Origin: Triops longicaudatus
Taxonomy: Eukaryota; Arthropoda; Branchiopoda; Notostraca; Triopsidae
DNA length: 64,000 nucleotides
Direction of reading: 5' to 3'
Assembly: GCA_022885665.1 (NCBI GenBank)
Contig: JAGQDJ010000113.1
Span: 114,844 to 178,843, forward strand
In this document: positions 35,405 through 48,575 of the stretch, piece by piece
Layout: each line of letters begins with the position of its first letter
Numbering within the stretch: the stretch's first letter is position 1
Program-made: the position numbers and the translations under genes
Notes under the pieces: model-generated
Seen by the model: the letters and a program-made list of their open reading frames with translations, nothing else
Told to the model about the DNA's origin: nothing
The model's database searches: none

Positions 35405-36910
35405 TATCCTCAAATTAAGAAAGGTAAGCTAACTCAGAAACCTTTAATCACCGAATTCAATTTAACCACCTTAATTCAAAGGAACGTGAAGTAAACAGAT
35501 AAACCTGACTTAACCTAACTAATAGGGCTGGGAACGGTTCGACTCGACTTGCCAACCATCCAAACTGAGTCGAGTTGAAGTCGGTCGTTCAACCGAAGCG
35601 AGTCAAAGTCGATTGTTGTCAAACCGATTCTGAGAAGAGTTAAAATGAAAGCTCCTGAAGTTAAAATTGATTATATAGAAATAGAACAACACGAAATTGG
35701 GTGATAATTTGCCCGGAAAATTGGGCGAATTGCAACCTGTTTTACTAGCTTCTACATTGGTTGGAGCGTAAAAAGAATCCTAATTAACACAACAAGTCAA
35801 CATTAATGCATAAATAAACTAGCTGAAACAATTAAAAAAATGTACAGTCAGAGTTAAGAGTCATGGAGTTTTTGCAACAATGCATATTCAGTTAGATATG
35901 CTATTAGCTTGGTCAAAATATGAGACATTGAATCAGGAGCTATGAGGAAAATGTGAATTGTTTCTGCAGCGTCGCCCGTTGAATAATCATTCTAAAGATC
36001 AAAAGTACAAATGTGAGGGGATTAAAAACTAGGTTTTGGCTTATAATTTGGAATGAAACTGACGAGTATTAACGTCAGTATTTAATTAGGGAAAGGAGAA
36101 AGCGTAACACAAGCATATAAGGCATTCAATGCTTGCAGATTGGAATTAGACTTTTCACTGTTTGTTTCCTTACATTTATTTTAAGATGGAGAAATGGTAC
36201 TCAGCCTTCCACTTTTTCACTCCTTTATCTGTTTTTACCTCACGTTCAAAAACTTTCCTTTAAACTTGGGTCAACGCAAGCGAAAGTTGGCTTTCAATCT
36301 TACCTCCCGCTTTTTTTATTTTATTTTTTTTTTTAATAAAAAAATAATAAAAAAACGAACCTAACCGAAGTCGGTCGCCAGAAAGTCGAGCCGAGTTGAA
36401 GTCGTTCATTGTCAAACCGAGTCGAGTCGATCGTTGTCGACCCGGACCGATTCCCAGCCCTACTTACTAACCAACTTGACACGATCTAACTAGCCTAACC
36501 CTTCGTATGTATGTCTGTAGTAGCCTAATTTACTGTAAATTAAAGAAGGTAACTTAACCAAACGAGTATAACATTACTAAAACTTACTGTAACCTTACTT
36601 ACCTAACGCAATTAACGTAAACTGACGTCACCTTACTGAACCTAGCTTACAAGCTTAACCTAACCCTAATCAACTAATTAACGTAGTCTAAGGGAACCTA
36701 AGTTATAGTAGCGTGACTCACTTTCACTTATAATAATCTAAGTAACGTAGGCCAGCACAGTCGAACTTAACCTAACTTAACAAAGGTAACGACATTCAAA
36801 TTATTAGACCTGCTTATCTAACTGAGCTTGACCTAACATAATCAGATATATAAGATTTTATCATTGTGAGAGAGCTTTATCCAACTTATCTAGGTTAATG
36901 AAGGTAAATA
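35405..36910 (-). repeat. Degenerate CCTAA block split by a hAT element
   Basis: CCTAA-type pentamers at 35405-35522 and 36463-36910 flank the 940-bp hAT element, and the target duplication is itself pentamer-like. Confidence 0.65.
35523..36462. mobile_element. hAT-type non-autonomous element, 940 bp
   Basis: Ends TAGGGCTGGGAACGG and, inverted, TAGGGCTGGGAATCGG, with 8-bp flanks CTAACTAA (35515-35522) and CTTACTAA (36463-36470), 7 of 8 equal. Both subterminal zones (about 35540-35640 and 36360-36450) are dense in GAGTCGAG/AAGTCGGTCG repeats, typical of hAT transposase binding zones. The AT-rich centre has no transposase. It is inserted in a CCTAA block. Confidence 0.85.
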
Positions 36911-38549
36911 TCAATTAACTTAAAATCACTTAACACCCATGTGAAGAATTAAGCGGTTATTCAATGGTGAGAACATTTAAAATACCACTTCAAAACCGCT
37001 ACTTGTAGCAGTTGGCGTCTTGTTTTGGCACGGTTAACGAACGATTTTCTTAGACCATGGTTAACGCAAGATTAACTAGTTGTTCGAACATCCTGGATAT
37101 ATAGGGTTTCTAAGCAGTTTCTTAGCGGCTTAGTATTTGTAAATTGTTATTTTTTATTATGTTAATTTCTGTTCAAACAAAAGCGATACACAGGTTACTT
37201 CCTTGTTTGTAACAGGTCCTAAGCTCGCTAATAAAAAAATGTCGCTCACTTGACAAAAATCCTTGAAAAATATCCCATAACAATTTTCCCCGAACTCGCG
37301 AGGAATTTAGACAATATAATTTTTACAATGCACGGAATTTATTTCTCAAATATTATACAGATCGAAAGTTTCAAATGCTTCGTTGTCTACAGCATAGGTA
37401 ACATCTTTCCATAAAACGCGAGTTTCTTTGTCCTACCTGGTTGCTTTGTCTGAAAAATATACTAATTAGTATTTCAAAATCATTTTAATTAGTGTATAAC
37501 TTATTCATTGGTACTAAACTCGTCTCGTCCTTTTGTTTATCCAGTTCGTACGACTTGATTTTTACAAAGCTGGCGAAACACTGAGACCCTAGGAAGCTTT
37601 TAGCCACTGTTTTATCGAGAAAAGCCTGAAGATGTCTCCCCACAAGTTCTTTCATCCTTAAGCCTAAATTCTTGTTTGTGCCACGTAGCCTTTCTTCTCT
37701 GGGGAGACTTTTACTTCCTTTGAGAGTATGATGGCTCACGATGCTTGGACTTTATGTCATGAATTTACTTTTACTCACTGAATTTCATATCACATAGAAA
37801 AAACTACTCTATATTTTTGTACAAAAGTAAGCAAATAGTATGTGAACTGTGTTATTTGAAGTCGACAAATTACCAAAGCTTGTCGCTCTATTAATGCACA
37901 GCCTCATTGACAAGCATAAAAAGGAAAAAGTCGACGTCTTTCCGCAATGTAACTAGTACAGTCTCTGATTAATTTTCCCAAGAAAATACAAGTCCTCATG
38001 CTTATCCTATTAAGTAATGCTAACACTAAATTGTGCACTATTTAGTAGCTTAGATAAAATACATTTAACGAAAACTTAAATGAAACAGTATATTTAAATT
38101 TTCCTTTAAGTTCTTCTACAATGTTAGTGTACCGTCTTTCACATTGTAATTTTTAAGTAAGACACATCTCTTCTAAATGCGTAAATATTTAATAAACGAG
38201 TTGATATAATTGGTATTAGTTCACGCCATTTAAATCTTGGAAAGCATCATTTACGTTTTCTATCCATGTTCTGCAAAGGAAAATAATAGCCAATTTTTAC
38301 ATGTTTCATATAAGTTATTCACATATTTTGCGAGGGTTGCGAGATTACGGTTTATCCTACGGTTTTGTAAAGTTTTCGAGGATAGTTCGTAAGCCAGCAG
38401 TGAAAGAACAGTCCAAAACCGTGGGTTAACTCGTAGAAAACAAGGATCTAAGAATAGCGTTCCTTATACAAGTGTCAACCTCTGTATAACCGTTAGGAAA
38501 CCGAATTTTGGAACCAGCACTTTTTTTCGTACTGGGCATAGGACACCCA

Positions 38550-38885
38550 ACGTTAGCTTAGTTTGCTAACTTAAGTTTACTTGGCCTGAACCTTTCTATA
38601 CTAACCTTTCTCTACTAACTTAAGGGATCTTAACGAACATAATTTAACCTAACTTAACCAACATAGCCGAACGAAAGCTGACTCAACCTAATCTTAATAA
38701 TTAACATAACCTAACTTTACAAAACTTATTTAACATAACATATGTTACGATTAACATACCGTACTCTAACCTAAATTAGCTAAGTTAACCTAATTTAAGC
38801 AACCTGATTTTCTTAACCCAACATAAGTTAATATAACCTACTTTACCTACCTAACAGAATTAGACTAAGGTAAGCTAGCTTAATC
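38550..38885 (-). repeat. Degenerate CCTAA block
   Basis: TTAACCTAACTTAACC-type tract. Confidence 0.65.
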
Positions 38886-39261
38886 CCCATACCAGCATCT
38901 CTCTATAGATGTAATGTAAACTTAATTCAAAATCGTTTGTTAAAGCACTATTTCGAGCTCGAAATGTAACTTGCAAATTACCGTATGTTTATTCTCACCA
39001 CTACCTGCTTTTGTTCTAATAAAGTGGTACAACGGCTACGTCTACACGCACATATTCCGTACTTGTTCATTCTGAACGCGCTTTTTTAAGTCCCGGAAGT
39101 ATGGCATGCAAGTATAGCGCTGTGTCTGGACACTGTATCTGGTTCGAATATTAGGCTACCTTGCAGGCTTCATTGCCATCTGGCACTATTCATAATAAAG
39201 CTGTGTTGCAGCTATGCATAATTGTATACATCTCGTACCCATTTTTCTGAGCATGTCTTCT

Positions 39262-39424
39262 ACGCATCCTGTGCAGTTTTTCGGAACGGGTAACTCTCCC
39301 AACACAACGGTTTTTCTGTTCTTTGCCAATTTCTATCTGGTCAAAGACCTCGGACTAAAATTGGCAAAAAAGGGAAAAGCTTTGGTCGGGAAAAGTGACA
39401 CGTTCCGAAAAGCATTCCTGTAAA
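39262..39424. repeat. Imperfect foldback (about 75-nt arms, tiny loop)
   Basis: TTTTCGGAACG in the left arm pairs with CGTTCCGAAAA in the right, and TTTGCCAATTT with AAATTGGCAAA. Colinear partial matches continue between them and the centre lies near 39346. It could be a foldback element, a local inverted duplication or a hairpin transcript. Confidence 0.6.
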
Positions 39425-40559
39425 AATGGCATGAAATATAGATAATGTATATTATGAATTTATCATTTATCATACGTTTCAAAAAATGTTATCTCCATTA
39501 CCATCTTGATGTGCTCATAAGCCGGTAACATGCAAACGCGTATACTCATACCCTTTTTTCTGAATTCTATTCCCCAAATTTTCTGTCAAATACGCGCTAA
39601 ATAACTTGTTTCGGTAAAATTAATTCTTTCACTTTACGTTACTGTATTTTATTAATAAAAGTTGAAAAATTAATGATGAAGAATGTTTTCTCCGTCACTG
39701 ATAGAGATGTCGTTAAGAAAGTGGTACATCGGTAGTATAGAAGTGCATACTATCCGTAACTGTTTTTTTATAGACAGTAGTGCCCAATTTCCTGCTATCA
39801 AAAGGACTTCAACGGGAATTCCGTGGAATATATGCTACCCTTAACGATTTTTTTTACCATACTGGAAGTTGTCTGATATATCAAAGAATTTAGCGGTTGA
39901 GTGGAAGCAATAAGAAGCAGAAGAATTTTTATTTCGCTTTTGTTACTTTCCCGAGAGCAATACTGGATTTTTGTACCGTTTTTCATAAACAAGCCGAGAT
40001 GAAATTTTTTGTTGATACTTCCGGGAGAGTTAATAAAGGGCGAAATAGTAGCGTATACAGCTCGACATACTAGCCACTTACGGAAGTAAGCTGACACTTA
40101 AATGGACTCGCTTTCTTTAAAGGTCTGGGCAAAAGGAGCTTTTGTGCACTTGCTCCAACAAGGCTTTCTTTACTTTGAACTTTTTTTGTCCAGCGATGTT
40201 TGCTCTCATTGTTTTATAATTCGGCTAAAAGTGTTCCCATGTCAGGTTTTGATACCTTGGATGTAAAGTTGGATAGCAGAGTAAATAGCTAAGGCAATGG
40301 TTCCCCTCTTAAGTAATGTACCGAAATAATTATATTAAATGAAAAACAACAAAAGAATGTCAACATGCAAAATAGCTTTACAATACATGCAAACAAGTGG
40401 TGATAATAAAAGTGAAAGGTGATGGTAAGTTGTAATTCACGGTAACTGCAAACAAAGAGAGTGACAAATAAAAGAGGAAAATTCGAAGAAACTTTAAGAA
40501 TTTAATGAAGTGACAGGAAAACGTCAAAGCTTTCGATGAGGCTTAACAACGATAAGTTT

Positions 40560-40675
40560 GATTATAGTTTAGGTTAAGTTAGACGAGTTGATTCGGATAA
40601 GAAAAGTTCCTTGAAGTTAGGTTAAATTAAGTTTAATTATAGGTAAAGTTAGGTTACGTTAAGTTCGTTGCAGGG
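40560..40675 (+). repeat. Short degenerate TTAGG block
   Basis: TTAGGTTAAGTTAGACG-type tract. Confidence 0.55.
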
Positions 40676-41814
40676 TTTGAAACGGTGAAAGGATTCTTAC
40701 TGCTACTGCGACAACGATAGTGCTGATTTAAGTTCTACTTATGCAGGAAGTATTTACTGCAGTACTTCGAACACAATACGGGTGAGGTAATCGGTCACAG
40801 AAAAGGTTAGCGAGTAGATTTCACGTACGATTAAGCATACAAAACGTAAATAACGAAGTTTATAAAGAAGGATTTAAATTGTATTTTGTTCGAAGCTTGA
40901 ATTAACTAACATCGGCCCAAAACTTTACTGCCAGATTTCGGAAAGAGTGACCGTTCGAAAATTTTGTCCGAAACCCTCCTTCTAATCGAAAGAAAGTACT
41001 TCTAGCAATGCCAAACAACGTTACGCTGTGGTATTTATTCAGTTGGTGCGTGCACTCTTCAATACATGGGTTTAAACACGTTTACGAACGGCTTGCGGAA
41101 CAACTCATGTAACATAAGAAAATCTCTTAAGTAATGCTTAGAGGTGTTCCGTACTCTTACCGAAAAACTGTTCATTTAAATCGAAGTACGGATCAGATTA
41201 GAACTTCCGGAGCGGAAAGCGACATTGATATGAAGAAATATATTACCAGGTTTCAGACGACTTTTATATTTGTTTTGTCTCTCCTCGTCTATCTGCGCAG
41301 AAAAATAGTATGATTTTAAAAGCCCTTCTTCGCCGTCAAAGACGTGGAACGGTTCTAAAAGGAGATTTAATTCTTGCGAGAAAAAAAAAGCCTTTTTTGC
41401 GAGAAAATCCATAAAGAAACTTCTTTTTAAAAATAAGGCTATCCGGTATAGAGAAAATGGTATGAAACATCCATAAAAAACACATGTTCGCTAATCCCCG
41501 CTGAATTCGGTTCCTTTCACTCTGATAATTAGCCCAGTAGCATTACGTTTTAGATGACCCTTCGCTCACTCAAAATCGAAAATGTCGTCGACCTTAACTG
41601 TCTACAAGCTCCACAGCTTCGTCACCTTCCTATTTTTCTTCTTCGAATTCGCAAAGACCAGTACTATCGCCCCCGCTGTAGCTTCAAGTCCTTCCGGTGA
41701 ATGCGGGAAATACCGCAATTTTAAAATTATTGTGATAGTCGGCAGCGTCAGAAATACCTACAGCGGGAACGGCAGGACCGCGATATACAAAGCCTGGTTT
41801 GTTGAAATAAGGCC

Positions 41815-42950
41815 AAGTTAGGTTAAGTTAATCAAAGTTAAGAGAGGGCTGATTGTAAATTAATTTGTGAAGTTATTTCAAGTAAAGCTCGCTGAAGCTA
41901 GTTGAGTAGGTTTGATAATAGGTTAAGCTAAATTCAACGCGACTTGGTTAAGTTGGGTAAAGTTAGGTTAGACTACGTTAGGTTAAGTTGGTTGAAGTAA
42001 GATTAAACTATGTACGTGAGATTAATTGTATGTATTTGTATGTAAGTAAGTTTTAATTTTCCTAACATTTTAACCTTCATTGTAGGTAAGTTCATCAAAG
42101 TTAAATTCAATGAAGATTGATTGTCGACTAGACTGAACAGAGTAGGAAAAGTTTGTTGAGGCGTGGCTCAGAGAGATTTGAAAATAGGCTATGTTAAGTT
42201 TAGTTAGGTTAATGCGAGTAATTTTAGGTTTGGTCAAAGGTTAGTCAAAGTTTGTCTACGTTAGGTTATATTACGTTTTACTAGACTTGTTAAGTTTCAC
42301 TAGAATATTAAATTTAGTAGTGTAAGGTTAAGTAAGCTTCGTTCATGTTAACTAAAGTTAGATTAGGTAAATATTTGCATGATTAGGCTAGTTCTTCATT
42401 AGGTTATGTAAAGTTAGGCTATGCCACAGGTAAAGTGAAGTTTGTTGTACTAAGTTGGCTAGGTTATGTAAAGTTAGGTTACGTTAAGCTAGTTGAAGTG
42501 TTAGAAAGTTAGGTTAGGTTATGAAGGAGATTCGGTGAAGTTTGGTTACATTATGGTAAATCTGGATGATTTAGGCTACGTTGGGTTAATTAAGTAAGAT
42601 TAATCTATATTAAGTTAATTAAACTCAATTTAGTAAAACAAAGTTAGGTAAAATTTGCTTTTCAGTCTAGTTAGGTCACGCTATAGATTAGGCTAGGGAA
42701 AGTTTGGGTTGGTTAGGTTAGTTGAGTTACATAAACTTAGGTTGACTTACTTAGGTTAAGTTAGGCAAAACTTTTATAGGACAGGTTAGGTCAAGTTTTG
42801 TTAAATGACTTGAGTTAGTTATAATGAGGTTAGGCAATGTAATTTTAGGCTAGGTTAAGTTGAGCTAAGGTAAACTGTTAAGGGATTGAGTTTGCTAGGT
42901 TAGTTAGTTTATGATATCGGTTACATTATAGGTTAAGTTATAGGCTAGTG
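41815..42950 (+). repeat. Long degenerate TTAGG block
   Basis: About 1.1 kb in one orientation, ending at the left end of the 965-bp hAT-like element. Confidence 0.75.
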
Positions 42951-43915
42951 CAGTAGTTTACAAACTATGACCCGCGGCTTCCAAGGGAGCCACAATCAAA
43001 GGGGGCCGCAGGTTTTTGGCAAAAGCGGACGATCTGCTATTCTGCTATGCTTTATTTTCGCTAGCTTTGGGAGTTGAAAAAACGATGCAATTAAATTTTT
43101 ATGATCTTCAGACATAAAATTAATATGTAGACATTTTCTTTCGGTTGAAATCATGTTTATATGCACGGATTAAAAAAATAGTCGTACATTTTCATTAAAA
43201 CCCGACCCCTGAAAAGTAGCGTTTTCGAACAGATGTGCCCTGAAATGAGGCTTAGCATATTTCACTGTTCTAGTATTACGATTTTGAGTGGCTTTCACAT
43301 AGAAGTATCTTAAACAGAGTTTATGAACTCAGGAATAAGCTTCGTTCCTACCTAGCTGCAGAATAACACTCAGTATCTGAAAAATTTCGACGATCATTTT
43401 TTATTGTAAATGCCATATCCTTACGACATATTTCACAACCTTAACACTTTAAATCTGTCACTGTAAGCCTTTAATTCTATATAAGTCTCAGCTTATACAC
43501 CTCTCTTCGGATTCTGGCTTAAAATCTTCACCCCATTGCTGTCAGAATAAGCAAGAGTACAAAGAAATGGAGACGTGGGCCCTTCGAGTTTTGATTCCTT
43601 TTGCGACACCTTAGCTATCGGTGACAGGTTTTCCTGTTAAAATAGAAAATAAAGTACAGCTCGCAACTGAATTTTAAAAAAAGTATGAAAAGGAGCCGCA
43701 ATTTTCTGCATTGAACCAAGATTTGACGAGCTGATAAAGAAGTTTTGTATATAATGTCCCGTTGTTTTTTTCTTCTTATAAAGCCTGTATTATATGGTGA
43801 ATCGTACGGTTAGTCCGTGCTCAGGTTCATCTTCACATTCTTCCTGGGTATGGCCTCCGTGTAAGTATTCTTCTGGTATAGTTGCCCTCAAGAGGCTAGA
43901 AGTTGGACAGCTCTG
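42951..43915. mobile_element. Probable hAT-like element, 965 bp
   Basis: The left end CAGTAGTTTACAAACTATGA and the inverted right end CAGAGCTGTCCAACTTCTAG share the CAG..GT..CAA.CT pattern of hAT ends. The octamer flanks agree at only 4 of 8. It begins exactly where a TTAGG block ends. Confidence 0.45.
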
Positions 43916-46218
43916 GCTTAAGGTACAAAGTATTCCTTTTTGTATGTGTCTTTCATTTTCTTCTTATTTTTTTTAAAAAAATTGCTGTTTTCAGTGTCAG
44001 AGAAATAAAATTATTTCGGTCGGTAAATATCAGAAACCTATAAACATTATAAAAATAAAACAATCAACCAGAAAAAGAAAGCAATTCAAGTGCCAAGGAA
44101 TTGCGTCACAGCTTCCGCTCGGAATGAGTGATAAGCGCGGGAGCGACAGTAAAGTACGCTTAAAATGATAGCCAGGAATCGAAAGTGAAGAATCAGGCCC
44201 TTGAACTGCTTTCGGTTGGATGGATCCTGGCGACGATTCATAGATCAAAAGGATGGGTTACCTTTGCACACTGTTCCGAAAGCTGCCAATGTACCGGAAA
44301 CTTTTCCTGCTTTTCCACGGAGTCACTGTGCGGAAACTATTCCAACTTCTTCACTTAGAAAAACCATTTCTCTGAATGTTTGCTTGAAGATTTCTTTATT
44401 CCTTAAAAATTGCGAAATTCAAAGACTTATCACTTTCTTAAAGAAAAAGAAATGAAAAGAAGAAAGTAAATAATAAAAAATAGCGTTTTAGACTAAAGTA
44501 TCTTTATCTATTATTGGCTAATTACTCTCGATTAAAATTTCTTCTAGTTTGACATACTTGGAATGAATTGGTTAAGTTTGCTTTGACTTTGTTTACGAGC
44601 GTCGGATTTGTTTACGTTCCTTTGTTTACGCCAAAGTTGGCTGTGAGCCGTAATCACCACCATGGCCCATGTCCTATACACGCAGAGAACAAACCTTCCA
44701 TTCCTTGCCTTTAGAAAGACTCACACACCTTCATACCTTAATTTGGCTAAGCTGAGCTTTGAGAACGAAGTCAAGCAGAGCATAACTTGAATGCCGTTGA
44801 ACTATTTGTTATTAGAAAAGAAAAAATGTGACATTATAGAGCGTTGTCAGCCAAATGCAGTAATATATAATCTGAACAAGAAAATTCTTAAAATGTTTTG
44901 ATTTTCTTACAAAACTATGACAGACACGAAAACTAATTTTTAAGTAAAATAAAATCTATTTTATTTGCCAGGGTAAGAAAAACTTTTGACTTCACGCTCG
45001 TATTGGTTGAATTCACTTAAGTAACCTGACAATACTTAACCTAACTGAACTAGCCTAGCCTAACCTAATTTAACTAAATCTATTGATTTAACGTAACTTA
45101 ACCCAATATAGCATAAACTAAACTTAACTAACATAACATTTTACCATAACTTAGCTAACGTGGCATAACGTAACCTGGCTTAACTAACATACCCTAATGT
45201 AACTTAGTCCAACTACACTAACTTAATCTAACTTAGATATTTCTACCAGGTAAATGTAAATCACCTTAATTAACCTAACCCAACTTAACTGATGTAGCCA
45301 TACATACAATACTTATCTTACTAAATATTACGTAAACTAGCTTACCTTCAGTGCCCTATATAACCGAAATACCCTTAATTAGACTAACTTTATTAGCATA
45401 GCCTACGGTAACCTAACTTTAAATAGCTCAATTATTTATAAGCAAAAACGACGTAAGCTAACTTTGCTATTTTAGACTAATTTGACAAACCTAACACAAT
45501 TACTCTAACGTTTTTAATCTAGCTTAATTAACTTAGCCTAACATAACCTACCTTAAGCTAACTAAAATAAAAATACCATTTTGATGGGATTAAACAGATT
45601 CAACTTATAAAAACAGAAACAGATGTGAGCTACTTTCTTCCTTTTTTTGCATTTCATATCGGCGTGGATCAATTTGATTTGAAATAACCGTAATATTTTT
45701 TTACTTATTGAAGCAATTTTACGTCCCAAATTGTAAGAATTAATTTTTGAAAAATAGTTCCCAATTAATGAAGAACATACAAAACATTACTTCAAAACAG
45801 TTATGTTTTTTCATAATTAGTGTTAATTACTGGGTTGCGTTAGGACAAGTTGGGGTAAAGTTAGGTTAACATTCATTAGGTTATGATCACTTTGTTAAAG
45901 TAAGGTTCAAATTGTTCCATACGTCCATGAAAGGGTCGCTTTGGGCCTCCTTCAGACAAGGCCGTGCCCAAAGGGGGGGGGGAAGGGGGGTAGAAAACCC
46001 TCCCGAAACATCCAAAAAACCCTCCGAGCCTAAATCCTGTGTATGACCCTGCTTTCAGAACGCTGGAGTTTCTGGGCGAAGTGAAATTGAATAAATATTT
46101 CTGTAGGTAAACTAGCTTAAGTTATAGACTAGGCTAGAAAAAGTTTGTTACAAATGCATAACTTCACCGATTAACATCCAAATTCAGTTTCATTTCACCA
46201 TTACTTTTTCAGTACTTA
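43916..46218. other. Intergenic, unassigned
   Basis: Contains the CCTAA block at 44995-45570 and, near 45955-46010, AAGGCCGTGCCCAAAGGGGG, which looks like one end of a G-rich MITE whose other end I could not find. Confidence 0.3.
44995..45570 (-). repeat. Degenerate CCTAA block
   Basis: About 575 bp of AACCTAACTTAAC-type pentamers. Confidence 0.7.
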
Positions 46219-46427
46219 AGGCTGTGTTTCCGCTGCCATCTTAACACGTGTTACGGGTTACATTGCAGACTACGGAACCAATTTCACTCGTAAAAGGGAA
46301 ATTTAGATATTTGTGCTGTGTTTGTAGTTATAGATATCGGAAGAACGTGTTTGCAAGCTTAAGGAGTACGGTAATCTCCTCTAATTTGCTCAGTAACACG
46401 TGTTAAGATGACAGAGAAACACAGCCT
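46219..46427. mobile_element. Short inverted-repeat element, 209 bp
   Basis: Arms 46219-46254 and 46393-46427 are inverted copies with a few mismatches. They begin AGGCTGTGTTTC and end CATCTTAACACGTGTTAC, and each contains the palindrome AACACGTGTT. No clear target duplication, so the class is open. Confidence 0.7.
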
Positions 46428-46559
46428 AGGTTTCTTTTTTGTCTCGTTAAATTTTAATTTCACTCAACTAAATTCTCATTCTCTTATAAACACATGTATC
46501 CATTGGCAAAGTTAACTGAGCAGTTTACCAGATTTCCAACAATGTTTTCCCGCTTAATT

Positions 46560-46835
46560 TCTCCACCACGTCCTCACCGTATTATTATCACCCGCGCGCG
46601 CGTCGATTTGCCTTTTGCCGTTCCCCAGTAGAGTCCCGTGCTCTGCCCTTCTACCGTGCCTAGTCCGTTACACCACCCACCGCGAAGTCAACTCGGTGTC
46701 CCTCGCTTCGCAACAGCCTCGCTGTGGGACTAGCAGCTAGTCGTCCCCGCGCGCTCATTGACGCTGGTCGCACGCTTCGTTCGCGCTGCTGCCCTCACAG
46801 TTGCGTCCCGTTAAGCTTCGTTTATTCTGTTCAGA
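46560..46835 (+). promoter_or_regulatory. CpG-rich promoter-like island, candidate gremlin promoter
   Basis: In an AT-rich surrounding this stretch is GC-rich with many CpG (a run of CGCG near 46591) and has no long ORF. CCTCACAGTTGCG near 46793-46805 resembles an arthropod initiator. It lies 6.6 kb before the gremlin ATG on the same strand. Strong donors follow at 47214 (TAG/GTAAAT) and 47770 (CAG/GTAAGC), which could splice to the acceptor at 53278. The transcript model is inference. Confidence 0.45.
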
Positions 46836-46847
46836 AAATTCTCTAAA

Positions 46848-46895
46848 ATGCGTTCAAACTCACCAAGTGCTCCAAGCAGCTTCAATTTCCAGTGA
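46848..46895 (+). other. Short ORF downstream of the 46.7-kb island (15 codons)
   Basis: ATG with MRSNSPSAPSSFNFQ and TGA lies just past the island. If the island is a promoter, this would be an upstream ORF in the leader. It is too short to judge as a protein. Confidence 0.2.
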
Positions 46896-47769
46896 AATTA
46901 CACTTATTGGCTTGGAATTATACTACGTTCAATTTCTTGAAATATTTTTTTGAGAAATTTTCGTTTTCCAAGATTTGAGGAGCGTGAGAGTGAATAAGTC
47001 GAACAAACCGATTCCACTATACAAACCTCATCGTTGTTCTGAAAAGAGCAACCAAAAACACAAAAAGGATGAAAAACCTTCCGAGAAAAGATTTGAAGTG
47101 ACCAGTGTTCATTGATACCCAGATGTTGAATTAAAAAGTGGAAAATTGGAGAATTGCCAACTTGAGTGATACTTTGTAAGCCTTCACGTCTTATTACACG
47201 GACACAGCAGTAGGTAAATCTTACACGGGGGACTTTTCATTCTCAAAGAAAAAAAGAGGAAAAAATTGTTTTACGATTGCAGTGTTGGAAAAAGTCTCCA
47301 AGTTGTCTTTTGGCTGTTTATGGTGTTTTCGGGGGAGTGTGCAGTGGTTAATTAGCGGGAGTGTAGAGTGTATATCATTCGATTTCGTGGTCACGCACCT
47401 TGTCTAGACTTTCTTTGCCAAGGCGCCAGGTGTGAATGAGCCAAGGAGAGGCTGCGAGAACAGAGAAAGACAGACTAAGACACACTCATACAGAACAGAA
47501 AAAAGGCTAAAAAAATATACGAAAAAAAAAACTAGAAGGTGTGGTGGCAAAAAGGTGTACACACAAGCTGCGCCTCCCTCGTAAAGTACAGAAAAAATAA
47601 TAAAAAAAGAGTGCCACCAACACACATACACATAATCCCGTAAAAACCAAACCCTTGAGCGCCATGATCCTTCGGATACCCTCCTAAAAACGCACCTTTT
47701 CTGCTTTGAACGGTGGTGTTCGTTCTTCATCTTCTTGGACGACAGGCAACAACTCTTCAATACTCCCAG

Positions 47770-47771
47770 GT
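47770..47771 (+). other. Strong splice donor (CAG/GTAAGC)
   Basis: The donor follows TACTCCCAG and lies about 0.95 kb after the CpG-rich island. It is the best candidate end of a non-coding gremlin exon and would leave a 5.5-kb intron to 53278. A weaker donor is at 47214. Confidence 0.3.
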
Positions 47772-47999
47772 AAGCCTTAACACAACAGAACATATATTGT
47801 GCTGTACCTGGGTTATAGGGCAAACAAGCCTTTCTTTCATGTCATATGGTAACGTGTTTTATGTAAAACTTATTACACGCACACACAAAAATATTTTTGT
47901 ACTTTTATTTTGTGTTCCATGATTTACGGTATTCCTCAATGTAAGAGAATTTGTCTCACAGTGTTTTAACTTAAGATGGAATTAAAGTTAAGAAAGAAA

Positions 48000-48575
48000 A
48001 TACTTAACACTGAACTACTTGACATAATAAAAGCAAACCTAACTAAAATAATCAACCCTGACCGGACCTAACCTACCTTAACTTACTTTGACCCAGCCAA
48101 ACTTGGAGTACGTAAAAAGACTTTTGTAAAGTTATAGTAAGTTATTATAATTAAGGTTTAAATAAGGTTAGATGAGTTTTATTTAGACTAATTTATATCA
48201 GGGTTATACTAATTTGTATCAAGGTTAAGTCAGGTCAAGTATAAGTTATGTTAGGCGAAGTCACATTAGTAAATTCAAGGAGGTTGCTTAGCTTAAGTAA
48301 AGCTATATCATTTAGGTTAAGTTAGACTGGGTTTGTCAGATAAAGTTAGATTAGTTGTAAATTAGAGATTAGGTTAGTTTGGGTTGTTAGGTTAGGTTGG
48401 CTTTGCTATGTTTTGGTTTGTCATAATACGTTAAGTAATATTAGGTTAAGTAAGGTTTAGTCGAGTAAGCTTAAGTTAGGTTATGTTAGGCTAGGCTAGA
48501 TGGCTTGCGTTGGTTGCTTAGGTTAAGTTAGGTTTGGTTACTTCGGATAAGTTGTAATTGGTTAGTTAGGTTAAA
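48000..48575. repeat. Head-to-head switch: CCTAA then TTAGG
   Basis: CCTAA units at 48000-48115 give way directly to TTAGG units at 48120-48575. Confidence 0.65.

Larger units (their letters stand above)
36911..41814. other. Intergenic, mostly unassigned
   Basis: AT-rich. Apart from two telomere-like blocks and the 39.3-kb foldback I see nothing. A 79-codon frame from ATG 41582 with a hydrophobic N-terminus (SFVTFLFFFFEF) could be a secreted small protein but has no support. Confidence 0.3.

Noticed and set aside
39140..39200. GGTTCGAAT-like string suggesting a tRNA T-arm
   Set aside because: No cloverleaf could be built; no tRNA or rRNA gene seen elsewhere.
47404..47823. 139-codon minus frame after the CpG island
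   Set aside because: Low-complexity hydrophobic reading of an A-rich stretch, with no recognisable domain.
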